A stretch of DNA of 64,000 bases from Jackrogersella multiformis (lineage: Eukaryota; Ascomycota; Sordariomycetes; Xylariales; Hypoxylaceae). The notes under the pieces are model-generated. The model was not told where the DNA came from. It worked only from the letters and a program-made list of their open reading frames with translations, and did no database searches. The translations under genes were made by a program, and so were the position numbers. Positions within the stretch are counted from its first letter, which is position 1, and every line of letters begins with the position of its first letter. Of the stretch, positions 33,901 through 44,390 are shown piece after piece. Where the stretch lies: contig CADCXD010000002.1 of the NCBI GenBank assembly GCA_902806575.1, forward strand, positions 496,001 through 560,000, in the 5' to 3' direction.

Positions 33901-35348
33901 CCAGTCAGCATGCTACTGCTGGATCCCAGGATGTATGAGCTCAGACTGCTCAAAATTCCGTAGCTGCTAGTAGTCGGCGGGCTCATTGGATATCCACTGC
34001 TACTCGACGAGCTAATTGGAAGCACACTAGTGGCTGATGATGCACTCGAAGCTGGGTACGTAGCAGGGGACTCGGCAACTGAAGAAGTAGACGACTGGAC
34101 AACAGAAGACGATGACTGAGCCTGGGAGGTAGGATATCCGGCAAGGGAAGAAGTGGATAAACGACTGCTAGATGGAGATGCTGCCGAAGAAGACGAGGGG
34201 CTACCAGCAGGTTCACTGGCTGGATATGTATCGAAATCCTGGGCAGAAGCAGACGAGTAGCCAGAGGTAAGCTGGCTAGCATCATACGTAGGATACCCGG
34301 CAGATGTGGGATAGCCAGTCTCAGGAGAGGAGGACGGAAGGGTTGCAGTGGATGGTCCAACTCCTTCAGCGGCCGAGTCTGGCGGACTCATAGAATACCC
34401 GTCAACGGCAGGATTCTTCCTGACGACCCTAGCGGGCAAGTCGCAGCCATCGGTAACCTTCTCAACAGAACCGATCTTACCACTCTGCGAATCATTAGCG
34501 ATTTTTTTATAACATAGGGGTGATTTACATACCTTATCTTGGTACTTATATTGGCAGGCCGGATACTTGTTCGTGATATTGACACTCTTCACATACATGG
34601 TGTACGGAGCCCCCTTCATATCGATCTCGCCACCAGCCCATTGAATAGTCAAGGGGTTATTGCTTGGATCCCCACCTCCCCATACACCAAGTTGGAGCTT
34701 CATTGGAGACTGAGGCAAGGTGGAACCGCTGGGAGTGTCCTTCGCCTGGACGCTGCGGACGACCTTATCGTCGACATACCAGTTGATGTGATTCTCGTCC
34801 CATTCCACGGAGTACTTATGGAACTGCTCTGCTGGCTTATACGAATCTTTGTGGTGAGTGGCTGCGCCATCCCACATCTTACCCTGTGCGAAGATGTTGG
34901 TTTCAACAGCCCACATCCCATCTTGAGGCGGGAAAGGTGTCTGACCAAACTGATTTCCGGAGAAATCATAATCGATTTCGTCTTGGGTATCTGACCAAAG
35001 CATCGCACTGCTGATCACACCTTGACCGGGAGCAATCTTCATCTCGATATCATAACGGCCGCCAAGCATGTAGAAGTCGGTCCACATATTCGGTGCATCT
35101 CCTTTATTCGCGTAAGAAAGCTCGGCTCCATTGGAAGTGAAGTTGACGGTTTCAGAATTCCCAATGGTCCAGTCTGTCGGTATATCTGTCTGCTTCGTAA
35201 AATCGATAAAGTAATCGTCTTTCGGCAAGGCCGTCTTCGGTTGGCAATCCGCATGAAGCGGGTTACAGTCGGGTTCGAGTTGACCATTGGCGAATCGAGC
35301 CATAAGGCCCAACGCCGTAAGTAAACCAATAACTCCTCCTTTTGGCAT
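30940..35348 (-). CDS. large secreted GH16/Crh-like cell-wall protein with Ser/Thr-rich Cys modules
   Basis: Exons 35348-34533, 34484-31378 and 31285-30940 give 1422 residues. A signal peptide (about 1-22, cleaved before QLEPDC) leads into a GH16 domain (about 25-265) like Crh transglycosylases, which crosslink chitin and glucan. The catalytic motif reads DEIDYDF (Glu124, Asp126, Asp128), where Crh enzymes have Glu at the last acidic place. The first intron (48 bp) is in frame and free of stops, so retention would only add 16 residues. Beyond residue ~300 the protein is Ser/Thr/Pro-rich with YPxS words and five ~45-residue modules of pattern TSTxYSTNxYTVTSCxPxVTNCP ... VTTxxxxxxTTxCP. The final intron (92 bp, GTCAGT ... 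CTGAC ... TGTCAG) leads to a tail ending RRWLRRGHGHGDGHGH. Retaining it would give a hydrophobic, GPI-signal-like end instead. Confidence 0.88.
32865..32960. repeat. 15-bp coding tandem repeat (VLSSS)
   Basis: Inside the GH16 gene, units close to CTGAGCACTGAAGAG repeat about six times and encode SSVLSS on the minus strand. Confidence 0.8.
33340..33480. repeat. ~24-30-bp coding tandem repeat (SSYPGSS / SSYPVSS)
   Basis: Five to six units encoding variations of Ser-Ser-Tyr-Pro-Gly/Val-Ser-Ser on the minus strand, within the Ser-rich part of the GH16 protein. Confidence 0.8.
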
Positions 35349-36889
35349 TTTTATGGTCTATAATAATAGTAATAATAATTGTAAATTTCGTTAATAGAAA
35401 AGACCTCTCAGCAAACAGTTGTCATGAGGGCCATAATTGCTGGTAATATTAGCAATTCAGGGGATAAAGCGCCATTGTTATACTAGATCTTCAACCTCTA
35501 AGCAATAATGTCAAAGCAAGCGTTTAAAGGGTCCTTCATGGGTGTTCCCGTTCCGGTAATATTTTCATACAGGTTTGGCTTTGACGGAGAACCGTCATTA
35601 TTGACTTGGAGCCTTTCGCCTCGCCCAGGAGGAGTTATAACTAAGACGACAGCCATACAATGGTGAAGTTTAACGTAGCCTATTATATAAATAAACGATC
35701 CCTTTGAAAATCCTAAGGACTCTTTCATGCCTAACAAGAGTTGAAATACTCGGTAATTTCGCTTCACAGAAGTCATTGTCGGATGACTCCTGATATTAGC
35801 TATAGGACCACGGCGCTTCTCGCATTTAATCGTCTTTCCGAGCATTATCGCCGATTTGGAGAGGATATATGACCATGTAAAAATAGCGAGCTGTTTTGCT
35901 CTAGAGGTAGAACGAACAAAGAGATACCTAGAAGTAATAAGATACCTAGGTAGACACGGCGTAACCGCACGGAACCGACAGCGACCTATCATAAATCCGG
36001 AGAAAACCCAGACACAGATGAGAAATAACTTTACTATTTCCTTAGTGTGATCAATTAGACACGAGTAGATCCAACGGTGTCATTAATAACAAATCTCAAA
36101 TACGCATAGTTGCGTAGTAGTAGGTAGGTAGTCTAAAAGTAGAGTGAGTTGAGCGAATTCCCTTCTGAAAGAATATAGGTACCTAAGTACCTATCATAGA
36201 TGTAGCACGTGCCATGCAATTAGTACCTACCTGTACCTAATTGTCACATAATGCAAGATATTATGCGGTTAAGCGAGGACAAGCTATTAATCGTAATTGT
36301 CCGATGCAAGGCAACCGGGTCGCCAAGACTTTTGATGGGCTGCCTAGCGTATGGAGGTACATCAAGTATCGATCCGCTTCAGCAGGCTCAGGTCGGTAGG
36401 AAGAAGTGGGGCGCAGACCTGAGCCGTTGGCAGAGCCGGTTCCGCCTCATTCCTAATTCGTACGGTACTACCTATGTACAACGCGCGCGTACTTTCCAAG
36501 TGGATGGATGGGATGGATGGGAGTTCTTTACCCTGGCTGCCTGGCTGCCTGGGTCCCCTAGACCTTCAGGCCTCACCTGCCTAGAATTTGTCAATCGAAT
36601 CATTTTTATCTTTTTTTAAACTCGCCTCGTCACACCCTCGCATCTTTGCGTCGCACTCCTTTCGAACTTTCTTGTTCATTGCTCAATTCCCACCCATTCA
36701 TTTCTTTTTATGCATTGCCTTAGATCCTCGCGGTCCACTCCCTCGCTTTTTATCGCAATATAATACCATATTATACTCTCAAGGAGCACACCTAGGTTTC
36801 AAAGATCTTACGTATTATTGCATTATTATCCTTTCGAGCAATCCCCACCCTGCCGCGTGCGCGCTCGTCCCGCGCCCACCGTTCGAACC
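35349..36889. other. divergent promoter region of GH16 gene and DOT1
   Basis: About 1.5 kb. The right end (36598-36720) is pyrimidine-rich on the plus strand, typical of the leader of DOT1. TACCTAGGTA copies lie at 35942-35952 and 36177-36190. A 164-codon minus-strand frame at 35498-35992 has no signal, domain or splice support. Confidence 0.5.
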
Positions 36890-38399
36890 ATGGGTATCTT
36901 TAACCACAAGTCGAAACTCAAAGCCGCGCCGCAAGACATCCGCATAGAAAGAGTCGCCGTCCCGAGCAAGCCTCGGCCTGGTCTGACGCCCAACGGCCCG
37001 CGCGCGTCTTCCAGCCAGTTCTCCGCCTCGCCCCGCCCCTCGCCTCACCCTCGATTGTCGCGGCCCAAGAGCGCGTCGCCCTACCCGTCCTCTTCGGACG
37101 AGAAGCGCTCGGCTCTCGTGCGGAAGCGCAAGGCCGTCACGAGCACCCCGTGGGACTCTCCCGCCTTCGGGAACGACTCGGAATCGGAAGACGACGATGG
37201 CGATCCGTTCCGCAAGCGATTGCGGCGCAGCGAGACGAGATCGTTAGATATAAATCGCAAGCTGCGCCACAAGAAGGCGTTCGGCGACGAGACTAGGGAC
37301 CCGCGCATCATCCACGCGGCGGATATTGCCTCGGTCGCTACGAAGTGCCCTCCAATTCAAGGCGCCGAGCCGGACGAGGTCGCGATCGAGCTGCAATATC
37401 CGTCGCGATGCAAACGTGAGAGGTAAGGCTGCCGATTATCTATGGGCATTGTGTGAAGCGGGCTAACCATTCGGAAGGTATGAATTGGTATGGCAGAAGG
37501 ATAAGATTGACGCCGTCAAAGACATTTTGTCGGTCGTTGAACACGTGGCCGAGACATATCTCACTGATGACGAAGCGAAACCTTTCATCGACCATAACGG
37601 CAGCTTCAAAAGATTGATGGAGCGTGCAATAAGCGAGAAATATAGGGATGTCCCTGTTTTCAGGACGGCACTGAAGAGTTACAACGACAAGCTATTACAG
37701 TTGGTTAAGAATGGCACGGTAGCAAGGAATATAGAAGAACTGCATCATCTTCCGCCTAGTTTGGTATCATTTATCCTGACTCAGGTGTACGACCGTACTG
37801 TCGCGCCCAAGGTAGAGATGCTCACTAAATACGAGATGGGAAGCGATAATGTCTACGGAGAGTTGCTGCACCCGTTCATCACCAAGATGCTCGTCGAGCA
37901 AACCAAGATGACTTCCGACCAAGTTTTCATAGATCTGGGGTCTGGTGTGGGCAACGTCGTCCTTCAAGCGGCACTCGAGATTGGCTGTCGAAGTTACGGC
38001 TGCGAGATGATGGAGAACGCTTACAACCTCGCCGAAGCACAGGAGAAAGAGTTCAGATCCCGTTGTCTCCTCTGGGGCGTCGCGCCTGGGAGGGTTCACC
38101 TCGAGAGAGGCGACTTCCGGACCAGTACCAAGATCTTGGAAAAGTTGAAAGAGGCTGACGTAATACTCGTCAACAACAAGGCCTTTACTTCCACTCTCAA
38201 CGATGCTCTTATCAATATGTTCTTGGATCTGAAGAAGGGTTGCAAGATCATATCGTTGAAGTCCTTCGTCCACGAAAACAAAACCGCCATCAACGATGTC
38301 GCGAATAGTATCCTAGACGTCCAGCACTACCGGTATCACGAGAACTGGGTTAGCTGGGCTGCAGCAGAAGGCGACTACTACATCTCAACCAAGAAGTGA
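36890..38399 (+). CDS. DOT1: histone H3 lysine-79 methyltransferase Dot1
   Basis: Nuclear SAM-dependent enzyme that methylates H3K79 in the nucleosome core. Exons 36890-37422 and 37478-38399 give 484 residues. The first ~170 residues are basic, Ser/Pro-rich and of low complexity, suited to nucleosome/DNA contacts; the DOT1 fold follows. Motifs: YGE at 304-306, SAM-binding motif I DLGSGVGN at 330-337, acidic motif GCEMME near 352-357, and NNKAF at 410-414, then LKSFVHENKTAIND. The 55-bp intron (GTAAGG ... GCTAAC ... GGAAG) joins RE-R to YELVWQKDKIDAVKD. ATG 36890 has the context ACCATGG; an in-frame upstream codon at 36818 lies in leader-like sequence and is not used. It converges with ATG16, 238 bp away. 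Confidence 0.93.
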
Positions 38400-38637
38400 A
38401 GCCGAGAATGGCAAAAGATCTGAGAGACAAGGAGTCAGCAGATTTTTCGTCTGTATAGAATTTGGACAGCGGATAGATGAGAGCGTGTTAGGATACCATA
38501 TTTGCATAGATGAGCGTTATTGAAAGAATACCAAGCGAAATATTCATAAACAGGCACTTACTATACAGGTCCTCGGTCTCATAAATAGAGTGCGGCATTC
38601 CAATATAGCGTGATGATGCTTTCAACATGCTGAAGCT

Positions 38638-39399
38638 TCACCTCCGATTATTAGTGCTTGGCGATTCGTTCTCCATGTTCATAGCATCAGCCTCGTGTTT
38701 CATCCGCTCCATCCACCTCTTCACTAAGTCTTTATTTTCGGCTGCGAGCTTCGACGACTTCTGCTCGGTGACGTCTAGTTGGATGTTGAGGGTCAAGTTC
38801 TCATCTTGGATGTCCTATAGTTACGCATCAGCCGCAGCACGCAATATGCCTGCCTGCCTGGTATGCCGTTGGTCCATACCTTCAGCATCTTATTCTTGCC
38901 GGTCAGCTCCTCGTTGCGGTCTTTCAGCTTTCCCGAAAGAGCATTTCTCTCGAAAGTTAGGTCGCTGATCCGTTTGGTATCGACCCTCGTCTTCGATCGC
39001 AATTTCAGCAATTCATCTTCGGCAGTCTTGAGCCTGTTCTGCAGTTGGCCTTTCGACCGCAGTGCCTCGGCGAGGTCCAGCCTCAGCTGTGCGAGGTTCG
39101 AGTCGGAACCGCTGGTCTTCTCGGTCGTGGCGGTAGCTTTTCCTGATGATGGCTTTTCCGACGCAGACGGCGGTTTGGCGGCCGAGGTTTGCCATACGGC
39201 TTTCTCGGCCTCGAGGGCGGCTACACGGTCAGCGAGTTGGGAGCCTGCGGGCGCACCTGTCAGAGGGATTTGCAAGCAACAATCAAACAGGTGGAATGGG
39301 ACAGGGCTGCTAACAAGCTTGCACAAGGTCCTTGTTCACGGGATTATTCCTCTCTGCCTGTTGCAAGGAAGTGAGATAGTCGCTTCGCCAGTCGGGCAT
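38638..39399 (-). CDS. ATG16: autophagy protein Atg16
   Basis: Dimeric coiled-coil partner of Atg12-Atg5; the complex acts as the E3-like enzyme that puts Atg8 on phosphatidylethanolamine at the phagophore. Exons 39399-39315, 39256-38880 and 38814-38638 give 212 residues. The N-terminal Atg5-binding helix is spread over exon 1 (MPDWRSDYLTSLQQAERNN). A Ser/Thr/Lys linker (about 55-75) precedes a long coiled coil (LDLAEALRSKGQLQNRLKTAEDELL ... LTFERNALSGKLKDRNEEL ... LDVTEQKSSKLAAENKDLVKRWMERMKHEADAMN), which exon 3 completes. Introns of 58 and 65 bp restore QAC-APAG and MLK-DIQDENLTL. The coding length is like that of other filamentous fungi, without the WD40 domain of animal ATG16L1. Confidence 0.92.
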
Positions 39400-40081
39400 G
39401 TTTATCGCGTTCTACATAATAGTATCATAAGGGTTTGCGATGTTGGAGATATATGCACAGCTCTAAAGGTTAGATGCTGATTGTGTCGAAGGTGAAGTTT
39501 CAATGTTGTCGATTCCCCTAAACGGGCCGTTAGCTGTTAGTTAGGTAGGTTAGGTGTTAGGTCACAGGTCACAGGCATTTGGGGCTTTGTGGAGGGGTCC
39601 ACCCCAGTACCTAGGTACCACTGCCTAGGTATCGTAGGTACCAACTTCCAAGGTTAGAACCTTACAAAAGAAGCTTAATAAGACCCATAAATACCCGACG
39701 CCTTCCAAGGTTATCGCCAATTAGGTTCATCCCATTCCATTCCTATAGGCTATCACACAACCTTGAAAGCCGGAGCTCTACTAACATCAAATACCTACAA
39801 AATACAACTACACTACAACATTACAACTACAACTACATCTGCAACTACACAGCTACAAGCTCGGTCTCGGTAGACAACCTGCATTCAACACATGGCCAGT
39901 TAACAACTGATATATTATCCAATCATCGACACCTGAAGACAGCCTGGCAAGAGATAGATAGTACCTATCAGTAAAGAAGGCAAATCATGTTATTTTCCTA
40001 GCCCCAGAGGACCAATACTGCATCCAATAGGTTTATACAGAGTGAATGTGTCAAGATAAAGATCCTACAGCCCCATTGTAA
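39400..40081. other. intergenic, ATG16 promoter
   Basis: Holds TACCTAGGTA-type copies at 39608-39620 and an ACAACTAC-rich stretch near 39795-39855. No gene supported. Confidence 0.5.
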
Positions 40082-41257
40082 CTACTCTCTGTCATCCCAC
40101 AAGACACTTGTGATACTCTGGCCACCGGGCAGCATATCCGCAGTCCAAGTAGCCAGCGCCTGATAGTCATCTACGACGCCCGTCTGGGGATCCCTCGCGA
40201 ACACGACCAGCCGTCCCGGCGCGCTGTACGCGTTCCCGACCGCCAGCAGCTTCCCGTCCTCGCTGATGGCAAAGCTCTGCGGCCAGCGGCCCCCGGACGC
40301 CGTAAGCCCTATAAGCGCGAGGCCGCCGGTCTCGGGGTCGACGCTGTACGACGCCATCGTGTCGCTGGTCTCGCCTTGGTACGAGCTCCGGCCGTCGTCG
40401 CGCGTGGAGAGGACGAGGTGCCTGCCGCCTCCCCCCAGCGCGATCTCCGCCGGCAGGGCGACCCCCGCGGCGTCGCCGAACCCGGCCTGGTATGCGCTGT
40501 CGTTGTAGAACTGCTTGAACCCTAGGGTGCCGTTCTCCTCGTACGAGACCTCGAGCCCGTGCAGCGAGTTCGTGAGCTCGCCCAGGAAATAGAAAAACGT
40601 CTTCCTAGTTCCTTTGACGAAAACCCCGTGGCGTGGTCCGTTGCCGGGTTCCGTCCGGTGCGCGCCGAGCTCGACTAGCCTGCCGTCCCATCCCACGGAA
40701 TACGTCCGTAGGGCATCTGCGCCGCGATCTAGCACCACGACGAATTTTCCCGTGGGGTCGGCGATGATCCCGTGGGGATACGGCTTGTCTTGGAGTGTCG
40801 AGTTAGGGCCAGGCTTGTCCATGAAATAATGGAAACTCTGAAGCTCTACCATCTTACTCGGATCTGACGTGTCAAGAACAGATACCGCGCCCCCCGTGTA
40901 GTGGGCTAGGCCTAGGCGACCCGGGGCGTAAAAGGTTGACTGTACTGGACCATAGTCCGTAGTAACGTTATCGAGTATCGAAAGAGATTTCCGAGATAAT
41001 GATGCTACCGAGCCAGCATCAGCGAACTCGAGAGCTTCGTTTAAACAGAAGAGCGTACCCGGTTCTTGGCCAAGCTCTAACGAACCGGGATTGTATCCAC
41101 ATTCCAACGTCGAGCCAAGTTCCTCCAAGGAGCAACTCCCATTGGCATCACAGGTGAAAGCCAGACGGACGACAGGCCCGCTAGCTACGTAGATATCCTT
41201 TGCAACGGCAATGCTTATACTAGCAACGCCCACTGCCGAGAAAAGAATATGCTTCAT
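40082..41257 (-). CDS. secreted lactonase-family seven-bladed beta-propeller
   Basis: Intronless, 391 residues. A signal peptide (about 1-19, cleaved near AVA-KD) is followed by a Lactonase (6-phosphogluconolactonase-like, PF10282-type) propeller: repeated blade words include GRLGLAHYTGGAVSVLDTS, PYPHGIIADPTGKFVVVLDRGADALRTYSV, GNGPRHGVFVKGTRKTFFYFLGELTNSLHGLEV and WPQSFAISEDGKLLAVGN. Several Asn-X-Ser/Thr sites fit a secreted protein. The cytosolic sugar-acid lactonase role is unlikely because of the signal peptide; related fungal proteins include cis,cis-muconate-lactonizing-like enzymes, so substrate stays open. Confidence 0.85.
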   Translation of the reverse strand: MKHILFSAVGVASISIAVAKDIYVASGPVVRLAFTCDANGSCSLEELGSTLECGYNPGSLELGQEPGTLFCLNEALEFADAGSVASLSRKSLSILDNVTTDYGPVQSTFYAPGRLGLAHYTGGAVSVLDTSDPSKMVELQSFHYFMDKPGPNSTLQDKPYPHGIIADPTGKFVVVLDRGADALRTYSVGWDGRLVELGAHRTEPGNGPRHGVFVKGTRKTFFYFLGELTNSLHGLEVSYEENGTLGFKQFYNDSAYQAGFGDAAGVALPAEIALGGGGRHLVLSTRDDGRSSYQGETSDTMASYSVDPETGGLALIGLTASGGRWPQSFAISEDGKLLAVGNAYSAPGRLVVFARDPQTGVVDDYQALATWTADMLPGGQSITSVLWDDRE

Positions 41258-42159
41258 ACCTATCCCTCGAGAATAAAAGAGGCAGCGGTTTAGATATCAG
41301 TAGGTGTGAATCAGACGTTACGCAACTCGGAGAAGACGCACAGGACTCTTTAAACCAGCCCCAAGCCTCAAGAATATACGAGTCATCCGATCTAGAATAT
41401 GCAAAAATGTCCTTACCAAATTATCCTCTTCGTGGCGTTATTGGCTTTATTAGACTGTCTTTAATAAGACATCTGACATCAGAGGCGATTAACCCTAAAT
41501 ATGGAAACAAAGAATAAGCATCAAGTTCGCCAAGGTGTCACATTTATATTGTGCTCCTTTCGTCTTCTGCGATATTGGAGTATGCAACGAGAAGGCGGGA
41601 ACCCAGCAGGCCGGAAACAAGCTGTCCTCGTACACAACGCTAGGTATCTCCATACATTGAACTGATGCACCATGAAAGAGGTAATCTAGATATGAGCGGT
41701 TACGAGCTTTGCAGGAGAGAAATCTGGCAAAAGCAGGGTCTTGATGACAACGCCTTTTTCATGGAACGGTGCATTTTAGCCGTTTAATCCTTATCCATAC
41801 CCAGGTACGTATGTTTCGTCCATCTAAATATAACGACACGTGGGCGGTACGCTAGATAGGTCCGTATAAGATAGCTCAGAAATAATCCGAATCAGAAAAT
41901 CATCCATCGGAACTCCGATTTTACATACCTATGTTGTATTACCATTGACTGTGCAACTAGATAGTCGGGTGTAACACACCAATGATATATGTATGACCAA
42001 AGCTCGAGAAATGTTGCTCTGCTATGCGATTCGGGTCGACTTGATAAGCCCCCCTTAAGTGAGTCTCGACAATATGAATACCCGGCATGGGTGTGCATGC
42101 CGAAGAAGGATACGGAGTAAACATTGCGAAGCATGGTGTGATATTAGCAGTATCTAACT
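41258..42159. other. intergenic, no gene seen
   Basis: About 900 bp comprising the promoter of the lactonase-like gene and the 3' flank of SAS10; nothing else recognised. Confidence 0.5.
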
Positions 42160-44031
42160 TTATAGCTTGACACTCTTGATCAAGCCGGGCTTGATACCCG
42201 TCAGCTCGCCTCCGTATCCGCCGCGGCCCTCGCCGCCCTTGTACACGGCCTTCATGCTCCTGAGCTTCTTCTGCTTCTCGGCGTATGCCTTTCTCTTCTT
42301 GACTCTCGGATTCCTCACCTCCTTCTTCCGCTTCGGCGCGAGTCCCTTGTTCTTCTCTATCTGGTACGAGATCTTGCGCTTTCCGTCCTCGCCGACCACC
42401 TCGGTTGGCACGACCCGATCCGCTTTGCTGGCTGCCGCGAGAGCTGCTGATCTGGCCGCCTTGTCTGCCTTCTTCTGGCTTGATTTTGCGGCGATCATGT
42501 CGTAGTATTCATCTTCGTCGTCTCTAACCGCATTAGCAATCCGGTCGTCCTCTTCATCGCTAGCGTCTCCGAGATCAACACCGATATTGGAGCCCTTCTT
42601 GCCACGCTTCACTGCTTCGGTATTAAGGCGAGCTTGCCTATCCTTCAGGCGTTCTCTGTAGGGAATATCTATATCACCACCTGCATCCCTGCCAGCGTCC
42701 GCCCGGCGGTTGGCTTTCTGCACAATCTGCGAAGTGTAAAACCTGAGACTCTTCTTGCGTGCTGCTTTGTCGGCGGCTGCTTTAGCATCGAGGGTCTCTT
42801 CTTCTCCGAAATCCGAGTCGCCATCTCTTGTCGCCACCTCAACGTTTGTCTTCTTCGACTTCTTCTTGGTCGTAACAAGCGCATCGAGGTCGCCAAGCGA
42901 CTCTTCAATAGCCTTCGCTTTACGCTCTGCCTTAGCCTTGGTCTTAGCCACAAGTCTCGCCTTCTTTATAGACTCTTTACTCGGCTTATTTGGAAAGCTT
43001 GTATCCATTTTTATATCCTCAACGATCGCCGAAGGTTCTTCTTCCGGTGGAGACAGCATGCTATCAGTTGCCCGCGCATGATCCGAAATGTTAAGATGCT
43101 CTGCCTTCTTCCACGCATCTCTGCACTCAAGCAGTGTTCCCATGACCTCGTGGTCACGTAGTTCGGCGGGGCCAAGTGCCTTTGAAGCTCCGCTGGTAGC
43201 GTCTCTGGCTGGCGATGTCAGAGTAGCGAAATACATAGCTAGTGTAGCGACATAACAGCCAAGGATCCGGTACTTGATAACCGCTGGCGACTTAGCGGAT
43301 TGCCCTTCCGCCTGCTTTTGAACAGTCACGAGTAGAGGTTGAAGCTGCTGGAGTTCGTCTGCCAAGTAGTCGAATTCTGGGTACCTCGTCCGTAGGAGAC
43401 GGTATCTTTCCTCAGAGCCCATGTCGGTAGGAATCTCTACATCCTTCAAGACTTCGGTGACGACTTCGTCCTGGTCTGCCTCCTCAGCCTCAGGGGCGAG
43501 CCATTCGGCCTCATCAAAAATAAAGTCACTCTCTGACATTTTTGCCAATTTCTTTTTTTGTAAGCGCCGAGCCTCCTGCTCCTCCTCCAATGCGTCGGCC
43601 TCCGTTTCCGGGTTGTCGGCATTGTAATATTCTTTTCTTGAGGAACCCCACCAACCAGAGTCGCCCTCTTCTTCTTCTCCATCTCCTCCCTCCTGTCTAG
43701 ATCCAGATCCGTCATCACGTCGTTTTTTGGTGGACTTCGTAGGTTTCCGAGCGTTATCATCTTGGTCGTCATCAGAACCCTCGTCATCGTAGGCAAGTGC
43801 CTCTTCGTCGGAATTGTCCAAGAACCCCTCTTCCTCTTCTAGGCGCTTCTGCTTCTTGGACTTTGGACCATCGTCGAAGAGGATCTGGTCCTTGTTCATG
43901 AAGTATTCATCTTCGGAATCGGCTACATCTTCGTAGCTAGTGATCGGACCAAGTCTTGCATCAGCGGGATCGTACTCGTGTGGCCCTTTTGGTTGCGAGG
44001 GGCGACCGGATGCCTTTCTCTTCTTTGCCAT
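42160..44031 (-). CDS. SAS10: Sas10/Utp3, small-subunit processome protein
   Basis: Nucleolar component of the SSU processome that processes 18S pre-rRNA; the yeast protein was also found through a silencing effect. Intronless, 623 residues. The N-terminus has acidic tracts (DSEDEYFMNKDQILFDD; NSDEEALAYDDEGSDDDQDDN). The Sas10/Utp3/C1D helical domain lies at about 205-300 (RYRLLRTRYPEFDYLADELQQLQPLL ... KYRILGCYVATLAMYF). Then comes a basic linker, and the C-terminal Sas10 domain (YQIEKNKGLAPKRKKEVRNPRVKKRKAYAEKQKKL ... GGYGGELTGIKPGLIKSVKL) is complete. It is divergently arranged with the sphingolipid gene at 44391. Confidence 0.95.
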   Translation of the reverse strand: MAKKRKASGRPSQPKGPHEYDPADARLGPITSYEDVADSEDEYFMNKDQILFDDGPKSKKQKRLEEEEGFLDNSDEEALAYDDEGSDDDQDDNARKPTKSTKKRRDDGSGSRQEGGDGEEEEGDSGWWGSSRKEYYNADNPETEADALEEEQEARRLQKKKLAKMSESDFIFDEAEWLAPEAEEADQDEVVTEVLKDVEIPTDMGSEERYRLLRTRYPEFDYLADELQQLQPLLVTVQKQAEGQSAKSPAVIKYRILGCYVATLAMYFATLTSPARDATSGASKALGPAELRDHEVMGTLLECRDAWKKAEHLNISDHARATDSMLSPPEEEPSAIVEDIKMDTSFPNKPSKESIKKARLVAKTKAKAERKAKAIEESLGDLDALVTTKKKSKKTNVEVATRDGDSDFGEEETLDAKAAADKAARKKSLRFYTSQIVQKANRRADAGRDAGGDIDIPYRERLKDRQARLNTEAVKRGKKGSNIGVDLGDASDEEDDRIANAVRDDEDEYYDMIAAKSSQKKADKAARSAALAAASKADRVVPTEVVGEDGKRKISYQIEKNKGLAPKRKKEVRNPRVKKRKAYAEKQKKLRSMKAVYKGGEGRGGYGGELTGIKPGLIKSVKL

Positions 44032-44390
44032 GTTTTAAATACAAAGAGATCGCGCGAAAAGGAATTGGTGTTGGTACGTTTTTGATTTCGTGCGTAGATT
44101 GTAGGTCGAGAATGTTGAACTATGAATTGTAGGAAGAAACTTTTTTTTTCCTGTCTCCCCACGTCAGTTGAATTTCTTATCGTTATCGTAGGACGAACTA
44201 TACTTAGGTACATAGATACGTACTGTACACCAGGGCAGATACCTAGGTACCTACCCAGGTACCCACTTGACCTAGCTCCGTATCGATAAGATGTAGAAAG
44301 CTATTAATTACGGCACGACCAACAATATATTAATTTCATACTTGAACAACTACAAGTCGAGATGTTTCTTTAACATCTCCTAATTCTTCC
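44032..44390. promoter_or_regulatory. shared promoter of SAS10 and KDSR
   Basis: Only 359 bp separate the two divergent start codons. A TACCTAGGTA-type cluster (44240-44264) lies inside. Individual promoter elements cannot be assigned by eye. Confidence 0.45.

Noticed and set aside
35498..35992. 164-codon minus-strand open frame upstream of the GH16 gene
   Set aside because: No domain, signal or splice pattern; it lies in AT-rich promoter DNA and the composition is not protein-like.
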